Source: Cryptomeria japonica (lineage: Eukaryota > Streptophyta > Pinopsida > Cupressales > Cupressaceae). From it: a stretch of DNA of 64,000 nucleotides. The stretch covers positions 232,548,733 to 232,612,732 of the forward strand of contig NC_081414.1 of NCBI RefSeq assembly GCF_030272615.1. The letters run 5' to 3'. Under the pieces are notes generated by a model. The model was given only the letters and a program-made list of their open reading frames with translations. It searched no databases and was not told the origin of the DNA. Made by a program: the position numbers and the translations under genes. Of the stretch, positions 10,993-21,989 are shown piece after piece (position 1 is the stretch's first letter; each line of letters opens with the position of its first letter).

Positions 10993-13900
10993 TTATGCGG
11001 TCCTACCCTTCCCATATATCTGTCCCTTTCTAAGGAGCTCTTTAATGTTTATGTTGACATCTTCCCCGTGCCAAATTATTTGGGAATCAGAATTAACCCC
11101 TAGGTTCGCCAGACAATCCGCCATCGTATTTTTTTCTCTAAAGGCATGTTGAATTATAATATCTTTAAAACTAGCAATAATTTCCCTAGCTTGCAAGATA
11201 ATATTTTCAATTGACCATGATGGCTCTGACTCCCCCTTTAGACACTTAATAATATTAAGAGAGTCTCCTTCGAGCCATAATTTATCATGATTAAGATTCT
11301 TGGCTATAATTAAGATGTTCAGGGTAGCTGAGGCTTCAACAAAATGACTTTTTTGACTCCCCAAAGGACTAGCCACCGCCACTAAGCAACTTCCAGCAAA
11401 ATTCCTGACAATGCCCCCATATCCAGCTTTACCCGGATTCCCCTTAGAGGCCCCATCAAAGTTAGCCTTAATCCACCCCTGAGGAGGAAAACACCAAAAG
11501 AGACCTTCTCATCCCTTTTCCTTGCTAGAGGTAGTAGTGGAGAAGTTCCACCTATCTTTGAAGTCATCTTTAGCAGCTGGTCCATAATCAGTGCCATAGA
11601 TACATTCAAATATACTCCTGTAAATTTTATCCGCCACCACTTCAGGAGTAGCACTTTTATCCCTGAAAATCCTATTGTTGCGTTCTTTCCAAATATTCCA
11701 GATAACATTCGGAAGAGTAAGTCTCCAAGTCTCCACAATCTTAGAATTAGAATTGGGGCAGTGCCATTGCTGCCAAGTTTCCCCTAGGGAGTTAGGGAAA
11801 ACCCAAATCAAATTCTACCTACTTAAGATGATTTTCCATATATCCTGACTAAAGGTACATTGATTAAGAATGTGGTAGGCAGTCTCTTCTTCCCTGCAAC
11901 ACAGAGAACACCTGTTAGGAAAAACAAAACATCTCTTTTGAAGGTTGTCCAGGGTTAAAACCTTGTTTTGCATGAAAATCCAAAAAAAGATATTAACTTT
12001 AGGAACTAACTTCTTGTTCCAGACTTTAGCCCAAATAGGACTTTCTTTCACAGATTCATTATGGATAGCCACAACTGAGGAGACGGAGTATTTCTCATCC
12101 AGGGTTTCCCTCCATATCAGTCTGTCATCTTTGTTGTCTCTAGGAATTATAGCAGAGAGAGCGATCTGAAGGAACTTAAGCCCTAGACACTGCTGGCTGA
12201 AATCAATCCAATTCCCATTTCTCTAGTAGTCTCTGACCAGCTCCCCAAACCTACTTTTGAACCAATCTTTCCATTCATTTATGATTGGAACATCCTCCAG
12301 AGGTTTGTCCAATATCCACCTATCTTCCCAAAATCTTATTCTCCTACCATCCCCAAGGTTCCGAGTTCATCCAGCAGCAGCCCAACTTTTAGCAGATTGA
12401 ACAACATTCCATATAGCCGAACCTTCAATAATAAAAGAATCATCTAAGAATTCTTCCTTAGAAGGTTGCATATAGAGATATTTGTTATTCCAGACGGAGT
12501 TCCATTCTCTTTCCTCCCCTTTCATTCTCCAAATTTGTTTGGCTAATAAAGCCTTATTCATGGAACTAATATTCCTTAAACCCAACCCACCCGAGGCCTT
12601 AGGAGAACAAATTTTATTCCAAGCAATTAGGGGAATTCTATTTTTGACTTCCACCCCCGACCAAAGAAACTTTTTTTGGATTCTTTCAATAGCTTCCGCA
12701 AATTTTTTGGGGATTTTGAACAAACTGAGAGCATAGACAGACAGGTTTTAGAGAGTGGCTTTAAGAAGAGTAACTTTGCCCGCTTGACTAAGGACAACCC
12801 CTTTCCAACCAGCAAGTTTTGAGTTAGAGCTATTCACCAGCTTATTCCAGAAAGAATCCTTAGGCTTAATACATAGAGGAAGCCCCAAATAAGAAGAGGG
12901 AAGCTCAGAAATATTGCAACCAAGAATTATTCAATTCTTAGTTGCCTTTGAACAAGGGTGTTAATAAAGAACAAAGAACTTTTATCCCAATTAATTTTTT
13001 GCCTAGAGGCAGATTCATAAGTATTCAACACCTTCTTCATCTTTTTAGCTTCTAAGATGGAATCTTCCCCCATAGTAATAGAATCATCAATAAACTATTC
13101 ATGGGAGCAAGTGACATTGGATGAAGATGGTTTCAGACCTTTAAGATTGCCATCTTCCACATTTTTAAGAATAAATCTACCCAGGCATTCTGCTAAAATA
13201 GTAAATAGGATAGGGGAAATGGGATCCCCCTGTCTAAGTCCTCTAGAACTTTTGAAGAAACTAGACGGGGAACCATTGACAAGAAGAAGAGGAGGTTTCC
13301 ATAAGTTGAGAGCAAAGCTGAATAACTTTTTCACCAAAACCAAACGCTTTCATGATCCTTAGGAGAAACTGCTAGTTCACTCTATCAAAAGCTTTAGCCA
13401 TGTCTAACTTCAGGAAGAAACCCTATTTATTCGCCACTTTCAAGGAGTGGATATTTTCATGAACATATATGATGGAATCCAGAATCTGTCTACCGAGGAC
13501 AAAGCCATTCTGCTGGACAGAGATAATTCTTGGAAGAATTTCCAACAACCTGGAGGTCAGAACCTTGGATAAAATCTTGTACACAGAGTTGCACAGACTA
13601 ATGGGTCTAAACTTATTGAGAGAGTCAACACCTGGGATCTTTGGAATAAGGACAATGAAGGTAGCATTCAGTTCCTTTAGGAGCCTTCTAGAGCCAAATA
13701 ATTCTTTAACACCATTGCAGATGTTTGTCTCCATGATGTGCCAAAAATTTTAGAAGAAAAACATAGGAAAACCATCTAGTCCAGGGGATTTATCTCCCTG
13801 AAAAGAAAACACCTCCTTTTTGATTTCTTGATTAGAGGGAATACGGGATAAAAATTTATTATCATCAACAGTCAGGGTAGAAGGAATAGCTTGCAAGAGG

Positions 13901-14230
13901 ATGTTTTGATTACTAATATCTAGGTTATCCACTTCTCCCAACAGGGTGCCGAAATACTCCATACCTTCCTTTCTAATATCATTATCCTCCGTTAAGATCC
14001 CTTTATTACAGGATAATCTGGAAATCCTGTTAGCTGCCTTATGCTTAAGAGCAGTTAAGTGAAAGAACCGGGTATTTTTATCACCTTCCTTCAAGAACAA
14101 GGCTCTATATCTTTGTCTCCAGAACGTCTCTTCATTAGAAATAATGGTGTGGTATTTAGACAAAAGAACATTTTCCGCCACCCTGAGTTCTTCAGACAAG
14201 CCAATCTCTTGAATTCTATCTTGAACATCT
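10993..14230 (-). pseudogene. LINE B ORF2: reverse transcriptase, zf-RVT and RNase H
   Basis: This is the ORF2 polyprotein that copies LINE RNA at a nicked target. From the truncated N-terminus: FWRQRYRALFLKEGDKNTRFFH (about 14130-14060), KSPGLDGFP (13790), ATFIVLIPKIPG and KFRPISLCNSVYKI (13660-13570), RGLRQGDPISP (13240-13210), the catalytic FIDDS in place of FADD (13090), a zf-RVT region with CSLCCREEETAYHIL (11910-11870), and RNase H with NFDGASKGNPG (11450), GDS (11260) and NTMADCLANLG (11130-11100). A TAG stands just before FIDDS where family members have Gln, a TGA lies at 11511-11509, and the frame shifts twice between 13423 and 12723. It cannot make a full enzyme. It ends in TAA at 10995. 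Confidence 0.9.
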
Positions 14231-14246
14231 TTATTTTATCATTGTT

Positions 14247-14400
14247 ACTTTATATTATAACAAAATGATGATCATTTGTTATTTTTTTGCTTTGATCATG
14301 ATTGATTTATCTTGTATTTTGGTTTTTTAAAAGTTATTTTATTATTGCTACTTTAGATTATAACAAAATGATGATCATTTGTTGATTTTTTGCTATTTGA
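14247..14400. repeat. About 105-bp host tandem repeat split by LINE B
   Basis: Copy 2 runs GATTGATTTATCTTG to ATGATGATCATTTGTTGATT (about 14300-14390). Copy 1 is the same sequence split by LINE B: its first half is at 9046-9097 (GATTGATTTGTCTCG...) and its second half at 14247-14290. Removing LINE B and one duplication restores two tandem copies about 105 bp apart. Confidence 0.75.
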
Positions 14401-14456
14401 TTGTGGATTGTCTTCATGATATCATGTGTAGGACAATGAGAAAGAACAAGAGATGA

Positions 14457-14948
14457 ATGAATGAACAAAGAGAGGCAGCAAAGGGAAGACAAAGAGAGCG
14501 TATGAGGAGATTACGTGAAGGTACGCCATCTAATGCACCTAATGAAAGTGATGAATGTTCAACAATTGAAATTGATAAGATGAATGCACCAAATCAAAAT
14601 GATCAACATACATCAATTCAAAAACCTATGATGAATGCACCTAATGAATGCAATGAACATACACCATTTGAAAATGATTTGGTGAATGCACATGTTAATG
14701 AAATTGAAGAAGATATACCTTTTGAATTTGATGTGACAAATGCACATAATGCACCTAATGAAAATGAAGACCATGCACCAATCTTAACACCTCTTAGAAT
14801 AATGTGTAGAAAACCAAAGTTCCTAATAGATACTGATGATAATATTGTGAAGCCAATGCATGATAAAGTTTACGAAAGAACTTGTAGAAGAACAGTTAGA
14901 AGAATTTGGAATAACTATTTTGTATATAAAAACATCAATGAGTTGTAA
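14457..14948 (+). CDS. Small Asn/Pro/Glu-rich ORF of unknown function
   Basis: This frame encodes 163 residues that I do not recognise. It starts with a strongly basic helix-like segment (GRQRERMRRLRE, residues 10-21), continues with four or more degenerate repeats of a NAPNE/NAPNQND...HTP unit (residues 28-110), and ends with a basic segment (VYERTCRRTVRRIWNN). A longer version may begin at 14436, where MRKNKR is followed by TGA at 14454-14456 and then this ATG; a splice-acceptor-like TGTGTAG precedes it at 14425-14431. It may be the remnant of a transposon gene whose upstream exon was separated by LINE B, or the N-terminus of a replicase. The stop codon lies in the first copy of a downstream tandem repeat. 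Confidence 0.4.
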   Translation: MNEQREAAKGRQRERMRRLREGTPSNAPNESDECSTIEIDKMNAPNQNDQHTSIQKPMMNAPNECNEHTPFENDLVNAHVNEIEEDIPFEFDVTNAHNAPNENEDHAPILTPLRIMCRKPKFLIDTDDNIVKPMHDKVYERTCRRTVRRIWNNYFVYKNINEL

Positions 14949-15135
14949 TGTGCATATCCGGATGCTAAATTTTGTATAAAAATACAACAATGAGTTGTAA
15001 TGTGCATTTATAGATGCTAAATTTTGTATAAAAAAAACAATGAGTTGTAATTTGCATATTTAGATGCAAAATTTTGTATATATAAACAATAATGAGCTTG
15101 ATCATTTATATTAGATGCCAAATTTTATATATAAA
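14937..15135. repeat. Tandem repeat, about 55-bp unit
   Basis: Four units follow ATGAGTTGTAATGTGCAT, (A/T)GATGC(T/A)AAATTTTGTATA and a short A-rich spacer with ACAACA. The first unit overlaps the end of the ORF at 14457-14948 and supplies its stop codon. Confidence 0.8.
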
Positions 15136-15460
15136 GTGCCCATGGGGCTGATTTGCAAATTTTGAGAGCCCAAATTTGTACCATTTGATTATAAATACAT
15201 TTATAATAAATTTGTACCATTTGATTATAAATTTTTACTATTTGATTATAAATAACTGTGTTTGATTCTGACATATGTTAAATAACTTGCAAATGGGTAT
15301 CTTAATATGCAATTTCTTTTCCAAGTGTTTTGGGAAAGTTTTGAGTTATTGTTGAATTACCCAATTTGAAGGGCTAGTAGGAATAAGCTTCCTAAGTGTA
15401 GTTTTGTGTATTGGGAAGTGAACCAGTCAACTTGGGCATGTGGAACCTTGTGTCAGGGTG
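15135..15460. other. Non-coding spacer
   Basis: AT-rich sequence with short repeats of ACCATTTGATTATAAAT near 15180-15250. No gene, RNA or mobile-element end was recognised. Confidence 0.5.
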
Positions 15461-15461
15461 T

Positions 15462-17420
15462 CAATGGTCTCTGAATTACGCGATGTCAAAGTTTGACCAT
15501 TTTTTCCACTTTGAGCGCTCAAGTGAAAGTGTCGCTATGAGGTGGATTAGAATGATCATATATCTTGGGCAGTGATACATGGGAATACCTAGTGTAAACC
15601 CAACCATCCAGACACGCTTGTGTATATGGTTCATTCCCACGATGAGAAAAATGAAAGATGCACTATTTTGCCACCTTTCACTGACAGTTTTTTATGTGAT
15701 AGAAAAAATCTCACCACAAGAAAACATAATCGAGTTGTTCAAAACCGAGAGAGGCTTTTTTAGGAAACAACAACACAACCCCATAGGTATGAATGAATCA
15801 TCCATAAGTGCCACGGTCTTTGAGTTACGTGACATCAAAGTTTGACCATTTTTTCCACTTTGAGCGCTCAAGGGAAAGCGTCACTACGAGGTGGCTTGGA
15901 ACTATCAAACGTCTTTGGGAGAGAGACAATGGCACACCTAGCATAAACCCACCCACCTAGACGTGCTCACGCTAACAACTCATTCCCATGACAAGCAGAA
16001 TGAAAGATGCAATATTTTGCCACCTCTCGCTGACGATTTTTTACGATTTTTGATGTGACAGAAAATATATCACCACAAGAAAATGGAATCGAGTAATCTG
16101 AAACCAAGAGAGGCTTTTTTAGGAAGAAACAACATGACCCCATAGGTTCAAACAAATCATCCATAAGTGCTATGGTCTCTGAGTTACGCGATGTTAAAAT
16201 TTGACTATTTTTTCCACTTTGAGCACTCAAGGAAAAGCATCGCTACGAGGTGGCTTAGAATGATCATACATCTTGGGGAGAGAGAAAAAGGCACACCTAG
16301 TGTAAAACCGACCACTTGAACACACTGGCGCTGATGGTTCGTTCCCATGACGAGAAGAACGAAAGATGCACTATTTTGCCACCTCACTGACAGTTTTTGA
16401 TGTGACAAAAAAATATCACCACAAGAAAATGGAATTGAGTTGTCTGAAACTAAGAGAGACTTTTTTGTAGGTTTGAACGGCTCGTCCATAAATGCCACGG
16501 TCTCCGAGTTATGCGATGTCAAAGTTTGACCAATTTTTCCACTTTGAGCGCTCAAGGGAAAGCGTCGCTACTAGGTGGCTTAGAACTATTGGATCCTTGG
16601 GGAGAGAGACATGCGAACACCTAGCATAAACCCAACCACCCAAATGCACTTGTGCTGATGGTTCGTTCCCATGACAAGCAAAACGAAAGATACACTATTT
16701 TGCCACCTCTCACTGATGGTTTTTGATGCGACAGAAAAAATATCACCACAAGAAAACATAATTGAGTTGTCCAAAATCAAGAGAGGCTTTTTTGGGAAGC
16801 AAAAACACAACCCCATAGGTTTGAATGGTTCATCCATAAGTGCCACAGTCTCTGAGTTACGCGACATCAAAGTTTGACCATTTTTTCTACTTTGAGCGCT
16901 CAAGGGAAAGCATCGCTACGAGGTGGCTTGGAACGATTAGACATCTTTGGGAGCAAGACAAGGGCACACCTAGCATAAAACCGACCACCCGAACACCCTC
17001 GCGCTGACGGTTCGTTCCCACGATGGGCAAAATGAAAGATGCACTATTTTGCCACCACTCATTGATGGTTTTTGATGCGACAAGAAAAATATCACCACAA
17101 GTAAATGGAATCAAGTTGTCCAAAACCGAGAGAGTATTTTTAGGCAGTGACAACACGACCCCATGGGTTCAAATGGCTCATCCATAAGTGCCATGGTCTC
17201 TGAGTTATGCGATGTCAAAGTTTGACCATTTTTTCCACTTTGAGAGCTTAAGGGAAAGCATTGCTACGAGGTGGCTCTGAATGATCAGAAGTTTTGGGAA
17301 GAAAGACAAGGGCACACATAGTGTAAACTTGACCACCCGAAAACACTCACGTTGACGGTTCATTCCCACGACGAGTAGAATGAAAGATGCACTATTTTGC
17401 CACCTCTCATTGATAGTTTT
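15462..17420. repeat. Satellite-like array, unit about 348 bp, five to six copies
   Basis: The phrase GTTTGACCATTTTTTCCACT recurs, with minor changes, at about 15491, 15840, 16199, 16524, 16872 and 17220, giving steps of 349, 359, 325, 348 and 348 bp. Other shared blocks are GCACTATTTTGCCACC, ATATCACCACAAGAAAA and GAGTTACGCGA. The copies differ by many point changes. On the minus strand several copies keep an open frame of 87-116 residues (beginning MSAQS...), because 348 is a multiple of three; I treat these as by-products. The array stops within a unit near 17420. Confidence 0.9.
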
Positions 17421-17684
17421 TGACGAAAGAAGAGATAATTGGTTTGATTTTTTGTTAAAATGATTGCTTCAACTCTTCTTTTATAGGAAATTTGGATGAA
17501 TACGTGTGTCTCTTACCCTAAGACTGACTTGTTATGAAATAAAATTTAAATGAAAACCTTTCCAAAGCCAACTCATCTTTAGATAAATTTCAAATCTGCT
17601 TTGGGTGGTCAAATCTTATCTTGATTATTTCTTGAAATGATGAAATTTGCTCCATAATATCAACTCTTGGAGTTATCTTGTTTG

Positions 17685-18095
17685 CTCTCAACTCATGAAG
17701 TAATAAAACTTCACTCTCCTTGTTCAATACATGAAAACTTTGCTTTGAAGCATAGGTTTATGAAATAATAACTTCACTCCAATCTATTCATGCACGAAGT
17801 TCACTCCTTATCTCAAACACATGAAATAACAATTTCGTTCCTCCTTAGCAACCCTTGAAGTGAATGATCTTGCTCCTCTTAGGTCAAACATGAAGTAAAG
17901 AATTTCATTTGAAGCTTCCAGTTCTTAAAGTTATCAACTTCACTCCTAAACATCAATTCATGAAGCAAGAAACTTCGCTCAACTCTTTTGATACCTGAAA
18001 TATGCATTTCGCTCCTAGTTGCTTGAAGCCGAAGTTCACTCCTAAACTCTCACACTTGAAGTTCACTCCAAAGGTGAAGTCATGAAGTAAAACTT
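17685..18095. repeat. Degenerate tandem repeat built on AACTTCACTCC and CATGAAGTAA
   Basis: About nine short units of 40-50 bp alternate CATGAAGTAA-like and AACTTCACTCCT-like words, which are partly complementary (GAAGT/ACTTC), so the array can fold into many small hairpins. Identity between units is low. No coding sense is seen. Confidence 0.6.
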
Positions 18096-18625
18096 TGAAA
18101 TCCAAGACATACTCAGAGGTGAGGCAAATTATGAAAGAGCTAAAGATTACTTCATTGCACATTCAAATGTTCAAACTCATGCAGCTTACTTTCATCAATC
18201 CTCAAAAGGACTCCAAGCAAAGTCACTCAATCAAAATACACAATATCAACATTACCGGTGTCAGTACTTGGGTACGTGGGTATACACAATATGAGAAACC
18301 TAGTTTAAAAGTATACACGGTATGAGTTACATGTAATGAACAAATTGGATGACATTTCAAGACATATACACAATGAACAAGTTTGATCACATTTAAATAG
18401 AAAATAACTAAGTTTCAAGAATATCAAGTTTCATATATATCAATGAACAAATTGGATCGAATATCAAGTTTCATATATATAAAAATGAACAATAGTCGTG
18501 TACATATAAAAAATGGCATAGATGCCAAATCAATAATAGTTACAAAAATGCGCATGTGCCATGTCTGTCAAAGTCGATATATACATATACAAATGTCAAA
18601 TATATAAAAAAATTGGTCCTTCAAT
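18095..18625. other. Non-coding spacer
   Basis: AT-rich sequence between the repeat array and the last exon of the minus-strand gene. Repeats of ATGAACAAATTGGAT and ATATCAAGTTTCATATATAT are seen near 18330-18490. Nothing else was recognised. Confidence 0.5.
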
Positions 18626-18629
18626 GACC

Positions 18630-21460
18630 ACAACTACAACTATATGTCTCTATCGGTATCTATGACTGTGGCTGATCATCAAAATCGAGTCTCTTCGAAG
18701 CAATACGTGGCTCTGCAAGTGGCTGCACAAGGACAATTCAAATGTTGAATCAAATATATTTTCTCAATATAACATCAAAATAACTAAATAATGAACTCTA
18801 AATTATTTGAAGTTGAAATGTTGATTACCTCATCTCTGTCTTCTGCAATTGGGTGAGGCTGAGGATCCATGGGATGTCCTGAAGGGGGCTGTAACTAGTA
18901 AAACAACATTAATACAAGTTAATAACATATATGTCAAATAACACATAATAACTGAAAATGAATAGACTAAAAAACTAAAGCATACCAGAGCCTCAAATGG
19001 ATGTGTTGTGGTCGTAGGAGGCAAAGTCACAGATGAATCGGTTACAATCATTTCCTATATTCATGGCAAGTGATCCAAAAGGAGTTAACAAGAGGGTTTC
19101 AACTCCGTTGTGCACTTAATGAAAAGGAGTTGATCTAAGACAAACATACCTTTTCCATTTGTCATGTTGGATTCCATATTATACGTGTAGGACTTCTAAT
19201 GAAATGGAATGATAGAACATCAATAGGAAGTTTGGAAGGGGGTTGTAATAGGTTAAAGACAATTATACAAGTTAATAACCCAAAGTTATTGACAAACTAG
19301 ATAGAACAAATATTTTTAACATATGTAGAACAAATACACACTGAAGCCTCGTATAGTTCTCATGTAACCTTATGAGGCCTAGTCGAATCTAATGCAACTA
19401 TTACCATTTCCTGTATGAAAAATAATAACATATGATATAGACATAAAAATATTTAGTTATTTCGAACAAGCAAGAAGGTAGTCCAAAATGAATATGAAGA
19501 CATCAGGTGCATTCATTAATTCCATAAACCCCATATGTTTTTGTATATAGAACAAATAAATTAAGTGCATTTATTAATACCTACATATACATGTTTAATC
19601 ATAATCCATTTCAACAAATGAATTTAAATTGTACTGAATTACCTTCTATCGTTTGGGTGTTTGGGAGGATATCTTTTTCTGCCCCAGAGTGCTAGAGGAT
19701 GGCTTTCTCACATGAGATGTCTTCGAGGCGGGTGGGGTAAACTAACAGAAAAAAATTAACATAAGGGAAAAGAGCATGTATTTAATATATCACTTAAGTA
19801 AAAAATATATAAATCTCAATGCTACCACATAGCTATCTTGGCCAAAGTCAATGGCCGAAAGCGTGATATCATCAAGTTGGGACATCTCAGTCCCTGATAA
19901 GCCCTATAAAACACCAAGTAATGATACATATAATTAACAAAAGATATTTTGAAATCAATGTATTATTATATTTTTAACAAATTTACAAATCTTTACCTCT
20001 GGTGGCGAAACTAATTGTGACCGTGGAGTTGACTAAAAATTATGTGGTGTACTCCTCCCACCTGCTGCACCCTGCAATTCATTTTATTTATATGTCACTT
20101 TAAATTGTTCTACAAATAAAAATTCATTTCTTTTTATAAGATTTAGTCACTTAATTGATAACATGTCATAAACAAAATTAAACACACCCGTGTCTGATAG
20201 TGAGGGAACACCATATTGATCAGGTTATCAGTGAGGGCAACATCCTCTGCAGTGGAAGCATGACATCTACTCCCGCAACATGTACATGAATGAGATGTCA
20301 AACCATCCTCATCTGTGTCAGTGTTTACACTAGAGCATACACCTTGACAGGTGACACACATATGCTGAATGGGTTGGCTTGTGCCAAATGATGCATGAGG
20401 TGACGCTGATGAAGGAGGTGTCGCAAGTGCTAGTACATCCTCCGCTCCGAGCAACTATGTGTCATGTTGAACAATGACATCAGTAAATGATGCAACTGCC
20501 TAAAGAGTCTGTAATTCCATAGAATCCTTCAAGGATATAGGGACACTGACATGAACCATGGGTTTAGAAGTTGTATGCCTCCTATGTTGTGGTTGTACCA
20601 CCCTATGGGCCCCAGGTCTATCATGTGTAGAGCCTCTCCCTCTACCCTAGAATTGTTGAATGTCAAAGTAATTTGGCTTCTCGCCGAGGATAAACTCACA
20701 GTACAACTTTCTCAAAAAATATAGAGGCACCTCCTAATTATTACAAGGTGGTTGGTCAAATACCATACACCACATATCCCAAAAAGCTTCTTGCAGTCCA
20801 ACATGAACACACCAATGTATAGGAAACCGAGTAGTATTCAGTTCTAGGTTGTTACTGGTAACAAGATCGGTGAAAAGAGCACATATGTCAGCTTTAAGTA
20901 TGCCCTTTTTTTTTCACTTGATCATATGACAACCCATCTGCATAAAATGTTCGACATCTATCCCTCCATGAACCCCATTTCGTAACCTCCCTAGATACCT
21001 CGTTTGCACTATTGGTCATTGTTTCTAGCATTGTGGCGAGGGTTGAGTGGTGCTCAAGCTTAGAGGACCTCAACCTATTCATCAATATAGAAATTTGGGC
21101 ACTATTTTGTGTAAGGCGGTTGATGAGATCCTCTTGTGTGGCATCTACACGATCTAATGGAGGACATGGAGGGTTTCGGGGTGGTGGTGGTTGTTGAGGA
21201 GCAACATTTTGAGGATTTTGTGGTTGTGGAGCAACGTCTTGAGGGTTTTCTTGTTACTCATGTACAATGTTTACAGGGTTTTCTTGTGTTGCTTGTGCAA
21301 GAGGTCTTTGTTGTCTATTTCATTTTTAGGGATTGCTTGAAGAATCTGACATGAAATTAATAAAAATAAAACTTAAATCAATTAAAAAACCCTACTTTAA
21401 TTAAAATGCAAACAAAAATAATCAAACCAATCAAATCTTACCTGTTTGACGAGGTGCCAT
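18630..21460 (-). pseudogene. Decayed ten-exon gene of unknown function
   Basis: The frame starts at ATG 21460 (MAPRQT) and is joined by consensus splice sites: exons 21442-21460, 20188-21345, 19997-20071, 19826-19903, 19643-19741, 19342-19410, 19150-about 19247, 18986-19054, 18829-18894 and 18722-about 18630. Donors are mostly GTAAG, GTAAAG, GTATGT, GTATGC or GTAATC, and acceptors end in (C/T)AG; the acceptor of exon 7 reads TAT. Exon 2 encodes a Pro/Gln-rich segment, a likely coiled coil (NRLRSSKLEHHSTLATMLE), a Trp-rich block (KWGSWRDRC, HWCVHVGLQEAFWDMWC) and a Cys cluster (CVTCQGVC, CTCCGSRC). Exons 6 and 8 are both 69 nt and alike, as are exons 7 and 9. Several stops are TAG, and a nine-A run at 20907-20915 shifts the frame. 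It may be a transposon-borne gene; I do not know the family. Confidence 0.6.
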
Positions 21461-21504
21461 TGTTGAAAATTGCTCTTAATGCTAGAAAAATCCAAAATGA
21501 TTAC

Positions 21505-21765
21505 AAACCCATGTGGGTTTTGTGGTTTTTTGGCTTCCTTTTGCTACTGTTCCACGGGTTTTGGTGTTGAAAATGGCCAAAACCTGTGGGCTTCAAAAAA
21601 AAATAATGTACGGGTTTTGAGGAATTTTTGATTTTTTATTAAAAAACATAATGTTCCATGGGTTTTGAAGAACTTTTTGCTTTTAAAATTGTTTTTGGCT
21701 AGGCTTGGTGTTACCAAGCGTAACACGTTTTTGAATTTTCAGAACCCGCACGGGTTATGAAATTT
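21505..21765. repeat. Subterminal palindromic repeats, right cluster
   Basis: Full or half copies of the AACCCGTACGGGTT motif occur at about 21507 (ACCCATGTGGGT), 21552 (CCACGGGTTTT), 21609 (GTACGGGTTTT), 21657 (CCATGGGTTTT) and 21741 (AACCCGCACGGGTTATG). They mirror the cluster at 7925-8872 and lie upstream of the start of the ten-exon gene. Confidence 0.65.
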
Positions 21766-21989
21766 TTTTATTTTTTTTTGGCGTGTGGCCACTTTTCTGT
21801 TCACCATATTGGTGCACTTACCCTTATTGTATGTTGTGGCTAATTTGTCGTCAACTACAACAAAGGTAGAATATTGTTGTTAGGAGAGCACTAAAAATTG
21901 GCATGGAGAATTAAAGGTGCAACATAAATTGAACTTAAAACAATTCAATATAACCTAAATAACAATAAAGTGAGCAACAACTATTAGTT

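Larger units (their letters stand above)
9098..14230 (-). mobile_element. LINE B, 5'-truncated non-LTR retrotransposon with a third ORF
   Basis: The element is flanked by exact 16-bp copies of TTATTTTATCATTGTT at 9082-9097 and 14231-14246, a target-site duplication. Its 3' end (left on the map) carries a T-rich stretch on the plus strand followed by GTAAAAAAAAGTTTTGAAGGGGCCCC, the usual LINE 3' end. The 5' end is cut inside ORF2 between endonuclease and reverse transcriptase, so ORF1 and endonuclease are absent. Minus-strand order is reverse transcriptase, zf-RVT region, RNase H, then ORF3. Because the duplication encloses ORF3, it moved as part of the LINE. Confidence 0.9.
7094..21823. mobile_element. 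Candidate large DNA transposon with TIRs, host of LINE B
   Basis: The left end GGGTAAGTGCGCCA (7094-7107) and the reverse complement of the right end, GGGTAAGTGCACCA (21823-21810), match at 13 of 14 positions. Both are flanked directly by TTAT (7090-7093 and 21824-21827). Palindromes of the AACCCGTACGGGTT type cluster inside both ends (7925-8872 and 21505-21765) and were not noticed elsewhere. Without LINE B the element would be about 9.6 kb. It contains a plus-strand ORF (14457-14948), a satellite and a ten-exon minus-strand gene, but no DDE transposase that I recognise. Multi-exon genes plus subterminal repeats recall En/Spm-like organisation, but the ends do not start with CACTA. The boundaries are an inference. 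Confidence 0.45.

Noticed and set aside
14457-14948. Helitron Rep N-terminus
   Set aside because: The basic N-terminal segment is suggestive, but no Rep motifs follow and the helicase fragment lies on the other strand 7 kb away.
15967-17156. Four minus-strand ORFs of 87-116 codons as separate genes
   Set aside because: They are the same frame in successive copies of the 348-bp repeat, without start context or domain; kept only as a finding.
7094-21823. CACTA (En/Spm) assignment of the candidate element
   Set aside because: The ends read GGGTAAGTGC, not CACTA, and the flanking duplication is TTAT, not 3 bp; only the general layout is similar.
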